Position numbers and translations under genes: made by a program
Shown here: piece by piece, positions 7,643-10,720 of the stretch
Numbering within the stretch: the first letter of the stretch is position 1
Layout: each line of letters begins with the position of its first letter
Assembly (NCBI GenBank): GCA_965368175.1
Contig: CBDULX010000101.1
Location: forward strand, 1 to 10,720
From: CBDULX01 sp965368175
GTDB lineage: Bacteria > Pseudomonadota > Gammaproteobacteria > SZUA-229
DNA length: 10,720 nucleotides
Direction: 5' to 3'
The notes under the pieces: model-generated
Told to the model about the DNA's origin: nothing
Seen by the model: the letters and a program-made list of their open reading frames with translations, nothing else
The model's database searches: none

Positions 7643-7800
7643 TGCAAAGCTTGTTAAGGACCCAGGCCATTAACTGCACTTTGCGTCTTGCAACTGCGCA
7701 CTTCAGGTCACACAGAAGACATCATATATTTGATTAGAGGTTCCTGAAGTATTCCTGTAAACACTTAGTATTTGCTTAAATCAAAAGAGATATTTCTAAT

Positions 7801-8238
7801 ATGATGCGTTTTTGGCCAGTTTTATTCTTTATTATTCCATTAATTGAGGTGTATTTTCTGATTCAGGTCGGCACGGTGATCGGTGCCGGCTGGACCCTCT
7901 TTCTGGTGGTGTTAACCGCAGTAATAGGCGTTAGTCTGCTACGACAGCAGGGACTGAGTACCCTGATGCGGGCCAACCAGCTGATGTCTCAGGGCCAGAT
8001 TCCAGCCATGGAAATGCTGGAAGGCCTGGTACTGGCCGTGGGTGGCGCTCTGCTTATTACGCCCGGATTTTTCACCGATGCCCTGGGCTTCATCTGCCTG
8101 CTGCCGGTTACTCGCCGCGGATTAATTCGATATCTGCTCTTGAAATCCTCTATCCAGACCACATATAGCGTACACAGAGAAAATCAACACCACCAGAGCT
8201 CAAAAACCATCGAGGGGGACTATACCCGAGAGGATTGA
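7801..8238 (+). CDS. fxsA: FxsA family inner-membrane protein
   Basis: The 145-residue protein has hydrophobic segments at about 5-23 and 29-47 and a third hydrophobic region at about 72-102. The family signature is present: EGLVLAVGGALLITPGFFTD (74-93), then a G-x-x-x-LLP stretch and a basic TRR (104-106). The polar tail ends in IEGDYTRED, a pattern common in FxsA proteins. In E. coli, FxsA overexpression relieves the exclusion of phage T7 by the F plasmid; its normal role is unknown. Two ATG codons stand in tandem; the first is chosen because AAGAGA at 7785-7790 lies 10 bases upstream of it. The gene precedes groES, as in E. coli and other gammaproteobacteria. No terminator separates it from groES, so read-through is possible. 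Confidence 0.95.
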   Translation: MMRFWPVLFFIIPLIEVYFLIQVGTVIGAGWTLFLVVLTAVIGVSLLRQQGLSTLMRANQLMSQGQIPAMEMLEGLVLAVGGALLITPGFFTDALGFICLLPVTRRGLIRYLLLKSSIQTTYSVHRENQHHQSSKTIEGDYTRED

Positions 8239-8332
8239 GGGCTTCGAATATTAAATGCCTGAAGATTCATGTCCCTGAGTATAGGCTTTAGAATTAATAC
8301 CTTCTGAATGCTTCTAAACATGGGCAGGGTAC

Positions 8333-8360
8333 TTGACTCAAGGTGGATCGTGACTATCAT
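8333..8360 (+). promoter_or_regulatory. Probable sigma-70 promoter of groES-groEL
   Basis: TTGACT (8333-8338) and TATCAT (8355-8360) are separated by 16 bp and match the -35 and -10 consensus at five of six positions each. The CIRCE operator begins at the last base of the -10 box, so a bound repressor would cover the transcription start expected near 8367. No good sigma-32 promoter was recognised in this gap. Confidence 0.65.
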
Positions 8361-8386
8361 TAGCACTCATCGCATGAGAGTGCTAA
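8360..8386 (+). promoter_or_regulatory. CIRCE operator (HrcA-binding site)
   Basis: TTAGCACTC (8360-8368) and GAGTGCTAA (8378-8386) are separated by 9 bp. This is an exact match to the CIRCE consensus, with both arms perfect. CIRCE is the operator of the heat-shock repressor HrcA, whose activity depends on GroEL. Its place between the promoter and groES indicates chaperonin autoregulation through HrcA. The hrcA gene itself is not in the window. Confidence 0.96.
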
Positions 8387-8415
8387 TAATTTAAGCATAA
8401 GAGGATAGAAAATAT

Positions 8416-8706
8416 ATGAATATTCGTCCATTGCACGATCGAGTGGTCGTCAAACGTATGGAAGAAGCACGCACCAGTGCTGGTGGTATTGTGATTCCCG
8501 ATTCTGCAACTGAAAAACCTGCCCGTGGTGAGATCATCGCTGTGGGTAAAGGCAAGATTGCTGAAAACGGTGATGTCCGTGCCCTGGATGTAAAAGTGGG
8601 TGATATTGTACTGTTTGGCAAATTCGCGGGTACTGAAGTTAAGGTTGACGGCGACGAAGTATTGATCATGCGTGAAGATGACATCATGGGTGTGATCGAA
8701 GCTTAA
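8416..8706 (+). CDS. groES: Co-chaperonin GroES
   Basis: The 96-residue protein (E. coli 97) forms the heptameric lid of the GroEL cage in the cytoplasm. It starts MNIRPLHDRVVVKR, the standard N-terminus. The mobile loop that binds GroEL covers about 16-32 and includes GGIVIP (23-28). The roof-loop region lies near 45-55, and the C-terminus EDDIMGVIEA is typical. The start is supported by AAGAGGA (8399-8405), 10 bases upstream. The gene lies 30 bp after the CIRCE operator and 69 bp before groEL, so the two form one heat-inducible operon. Nothing is missing. Confidence 0.98.
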   Translation: MNIRPLHDRVVVKRMEEARTSAGGIVIPDSATEKPARGEIIAVGKGKIAENGDVRALDVKVGDIVLFGKFAGTEVKVDGDEVLIMREDDIMGVIEA

Positions 8707-8731
8707 TCCCGCTTCAGTGAATAAATGAAAC

Positions 8732-8746
8732 CCGGTTTTTGACCGG
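8732..8746 (+). other. Small hairpin between groES and groEL
   Basis: CCGGT (8732-8736) and ACCGG (8742-8746) flank a 5-nt loop, just before the groEL ribosome-binding site AGAGGA (8761-8766). A-rich rather than T-rich DNA follows, so it is not a terminator. It may affect mRNA stability or the GroES/GroEL ratio. Confidence 0.4.
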
Positions 8747-8775
8747 AGCAAAAAATTTAAAGAGGACAATAAACA

Positions 8776-10419
8776 ATGTCTGCAAAAGAAGTACGTTTTA
8801 GCGACGACGCTCGCAGCCGTATGGTCAAGGGTGTAAACATCCTGGCCAATGCGGTAAAAGTAACCCTGGGTCCTAAAGGACGTAACGTGGTTCTGGAAAG
8901 AGCTTTTGGTTCACCGACTGTGACCAAAGACGGTGTATCGGTTGCAAAAGAAATCGAACTGGAAGACAGATTCGAAAACATGGGTGCACAGATGGTTAAG
9001 GAAGTCTCTTCTCAGACATCTGATGTGGCCGGTGACGGTACCACTACAGCGACTGTTCTGGCCCAGGCCATTGTTCGTGAAGGCATGAAATCTGTATCTG
9101 CCGGTATGAACCCAATGGATCTGAAACGCGGTATCGATAAAGCAGTTATTGCCGCAGTAGAAGAGCTGAAAAAAATCTCCAAACCCTGTTCGGACAACAA
9201 TGCGATTGCCCAGGTTGGTACTATTTCCGCCAACTCTGATAAAGATGTGGGTGACATCATTGCACAGGCTATGGCAAAAGTGGGTAACGAAGGTGTTATC
9301 ACTGTTGAAGAGGGTACTTCGCTGGAAAATGAGCTGGACATAGTTGAAGGTATGCAGTTCGATCGTGGTTACCTGTCGCCATATTTCGTTAATAATCAGC
9401 AAAGCATGAGTGCCGAACTGGAAGACCCATACATACTGTTGTTTGACAAGAAAATTTCTAACATCCGTGAGCTGTTACCGGTTCTGGAAGGTGTTGCCAA
9501 GGCCAGCAAACCTCTGCTGATCATCGCTGAAGATGTTGAAGGCGAAGCATTGGCGACTCTGGTAGTAAACACCATGCGAGGCATCGTCAAAGTGGCTGCT
9601 GTTAAAGCCCCTGGTTTCGGTGATCGTCGTAAAGCCATGCTACAGGATATCGCTGTTCTGACTGGTGGCCAGGTAATTTCTGAAGAAGTGGGCCTGTCTC
9701 TCGAGAAGGCCACCCTGGAAGATCTGGGTTCTGCAAAAAAAGTGTCAATCACTAAAGAGACGACTACTATCGTTGATGGTGCTGGCAAAGCAGAAGATAT
9801 TGAAGCCCGAGTATTGCAGATCCGTGGACAGGCTGACGAAGCCACATCTGACTACGATAAAGAAAAACTTCAGGAACGTCTTGCCAAACTGTCTGGCGGA
9901 GTTGCCGTTATTAAAGTCGGTGCTGCTACTGAAGTTGAAATGAAAGAGAAAAAAGATCGTGTTGACGATGCCCTTCATGCTACTCGTGCAGCAGTTGAAG
10001 AAGGTGTTGTTCCCGGTGGTGGTGTAGCACTGATTCGTGCCTGTACTGCTATTGCTGGTCTGGTCGGTGAAAACCATGATCAGGACGTCGGTATTGCGAT
10101 TGCAAAACGTGCAATGGAAGAGCCATTACGTCAGATCGTTGCCAATGCCGGTGAAGAGCCTTCTGTTATTTTGAATCGGGTAGCTGAAGGTTCCGATAAC
10201 TTCGGTTATAACGCAGCAACAGAAGAGTACGGTGACATGATGGAAATGGGTATTCTTGACCCAACCAAAGTGACTCGCTCAGCTCTGCAAAATGCTGCTT
10301 CAGTGGCCGGTCTGTTGATCACTACTGAATGCATGGTAGCTGAACTGCCTAAGGACGATGTTGCTCCTATGGGTGGTGGTGACATGGGTGGCATGGGTGG
10401 TATGGGCGGCATGATGTAA
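8776..10419 (+). CDS. groEL: Chaperonin GroEL (60 kDa)
   Basis: The 547-residue protein (E. coli 548) forms the double seven-membered ring that folds proteins in an ATP-driven cycle with GroES. The equatorial domain shows LGPKGRNVVL (31-40), D52 and the ATP-site DGTTT (87-91). The catalytic D398 falls at the E. coli number. The family signature AAVEEGVVPGGG is at 405-416. The apical domain lies at about 190-375. The C-terminus is the usual flexible Gly-Gly-Met tail. AGAGGA at 8761-8766, 9 bases upstream, fixes the start. It is the second gene of the CIRCE-controlled operon and is followed by a strong terminator. No anomaly is seen. Confidence 0.99.
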   Translation: MSAKEVRFSDDARSRMVKGVNILANAVKVTLGPKGRNVVLERAFGSPTVTKDGVSVAKEIELEDRFENMGAQMVKEVSSQTSDVAGDGTTTATVLAQAIVREGMKSVSAGMNPMDLKRGIDKAVIAAVEELKKISKPCSDNNAIAQVGTISANSDKDVGDIIAQAMAKVGNEGVITVEEGTSLENELDIVEGMQFDRGYLSPYFVNNQQSMSAELEDPYILLFDKKISNIRELLPVLEGVAKASKPLLIIAEDVEGEALATLVVNTMRGIVKVAAVKAPGFGDRRKAMLQDIAVLTGGQVISEEVGLSLEKATLEDLGSAKKVSITKETTTIVDGAGKAEDIEARVLQIRGQADEATSDYDKEKLQERLAKLSGGVAVIKVGAATEVEMKEKKDRVDDALHATRAAVEEGVVPGGGVALIRACTAIAGLVGENHDQDVGIAIAKRAMEEPLRQIVANAGEEPSVILNRVAEGSDNFGYNAATEEYGDMMEMGILDPTKVTRSALQNAASVAGLLITTECMVAELPKDDVAPMGGGDMGGMGGMGGMM

Positions 10420-10450
10420 GCCCAGCAATAAATACTGCTATCAATAGAAG

Positions 10451-10477
10451 AGCCCCGCAATTTGCGGGGCTTTTTTT
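10451..10477 (+). terminator. Intrinsic terminator of groES-groEL
   Basis: AGCCCCGCAA and TTGCGGGGCT form a GC-rich stem (10451-10471) with a minimal loop; its top AT pairs may stay open. Seven T residues follow (10471-10477). It lies 31 bp after the groEL stop codon. Confidence 0.95.
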
Positions 10478-10479
10478 AT

Positions 10480-10582
10480 GTACAGGATGTACGGCAGGTT
10501 TTTGCTCCTGCAAAACCTGCATTTCCGCCATCCATGGCGGTCGTATGCCGCGGGCGCATGGATGCGCAGGAGCGGCGTGCTC
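10480..10582. repeat. Cluster of small palindromes around a GGA core
   Basis: Palindromes follow the terminator in close succession. They are GTAC-AGGAT-GTAC (10480-10492), the GCAGG/CCTGC hairpin (10494-10520), CCGCCA-TCCA-TGGCGG (10525-10540), GCGCA-TGGA-TGCGC (10554-10567), and GAGC/GCTC (10570-10582). In four of them the loop reads GGA on one strand while the arms differ completely. Confidence 0.7.
10495..10539 (+). repeat. Dispersed 45-bp palindromic module, copy 2
   Basis: This is the second copy of the module at 7598-7642, in the opposite orientation and 37/45 identical without gaps. Both hairpins are retained. Two pairs of differences are compensatory: C-G to A-T in the long stem, and T-A to C-G in the short stem. 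Confidence 0.8.
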
Positions 10583-10625
10583 AAGATCACTAGAATAGTT
10601 TCCTAGGATATGTGCTTAATTAGAA

Positions 10626-10720
10626 TCACTTCGTGATGGTGAATTTGCGGGTCATCTCCACCCGCAAGGACGGCGCATGGGCAGATAACAGCTCCTCGAC
10701 TTTGTCTCCTGAGTCGTTCT
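10626..10720 (-). CDS. Possible C-terminal end of an unidentified protein (partial)
   Basis: Reading into the window from the right edge, a minus-strand frame encodes 30 residues and stops with TGA at 10626-10628. It contains GDKVEELLSAHAPSLRVEM and ends TRKFTITK. The composition is protein-like and would suit a gene convergent with groEL. No family is recognised. A second frame on the same strand is also open through this stretch, and the nearby DNA is repeat-rich, so this may not be coding. The sequence beyond the right edge decides it. Confidence 0.35.
   Translation of the reverse strand, partial: NDSGDKVEELLSAHAPSLRVEMTRKFTITK

Larger units (their letters stand above)
7421..7751. mobile_element. 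331-bp element with long terminal inverted repeats
   Basis: The outer arms 7431-7459 and 7713-7741 are perfect 29-bp inverted repeats (inner end TGATGTCTTCTG). Weaker matching extends to 7421 and 7751. The hexamer CCTGTA occurs directly at 7415-7420 and 7754-7759, a possible target duplication, though the right copy is offset by 2 bp. Inside are further inverted arms: 7464-7478 with 7538-7552 (15 bp, perfect), and 7571-7580 with 7698-7707 (10 bp, perfect). The second pair encloses two small hairpins. A 69-codon open frame (7470-7679, minus) reads through the hairpins and shows no protein family. The element has no transposase. It could be a MITE-like non-autonomous element, a composite of smaller repeats, or a folded RNA. 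It occupies most of the dsbD-fxsA gap. Confidence 0.6.

Noticed and set aside
7470..7679. 69-codon open frame on the minus strand inside the 331-bp element
   Set aside because: It is read from the arms and loops of nested hairpins, shows no family features, and is too small to be a transposase.
7421..7800. Outward promoters within the terminal inverted repeats driving dsbD and fxsA
   Set aside because: TTGATT occurs in both arms reading outward, but no -10 box lies at a 16-18 bp spacing on either side.

Overview
The window looks like a chromosomal housekeeping region of a gammaproteobacterium of moderate GC content. The evidence is the gene order. One block, dsbD, tlpA-like, aroQ, accB, accC, prmA and a DUF3426 gene, lies on the minus strand. 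The second block, fxsA, groES, groEL, lies on the plus strand. Both arrangements are familiar from gammaproteobacteria (in E. coli dsbD, fxsA and groSL also share a neighbourhood). The genus cannot be named from the sequence.

Layout. 1-486: no gene; a train of palindromes followed by AT-rich DNA. 487-4471, minus strand: aroQ, accB, accC, prmA and a membrane-anchored zinc-ribbon protein, closely spaced except for an 85-bp gap between accC and prmA that holds a long imperfect inverted repeat. 4472-4876: no gene; it holds a 15-bp operator-like palindrome with a nearby copy of one half. 4877-7291, minus strand: dsbD followed 3 bp later by a thioredoxin-fold TlpA-like gene. 7292-7800: divergent gap between dsbD and fxsA, mostly filled by a 331-bp element with long terminal inverted repeats. 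7801-10419, plus strand: fxsA, a perfect CIRCE operator, groES and groEL. 10451-10477: strong intrinsic terminator. 10480-10582: cluster of small palindromes. 10626-10720: possible C-terminal end of a minus-strand gene entering from the right.

Functions. AccB and AccC start fatty-acid synthesis. AroQ serves the shikimate pathway. PrmA methylates ribosomal protein L11. DsbD carries reducing power across the inner membrane and probably feeds the TlpA-like protein encoded next to it. GroES/GroEL form the chaperonin, apparently under HrcA/CIRCE control rather than an obvious sigma-32 promoter.

The coding genes are ordinary and intact, with the expected catalytic residues. The unusual content is in the gaps. 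A 45-bp palindromic module occurs twice in opposite orientations (7598-7642 and 10495-10539), 37/45 identical, and its differences leave the stems intact, including two compensatory pairs. One copy sits inside the 331-bp inverted-repeat element. I found no convincing new multigene system.
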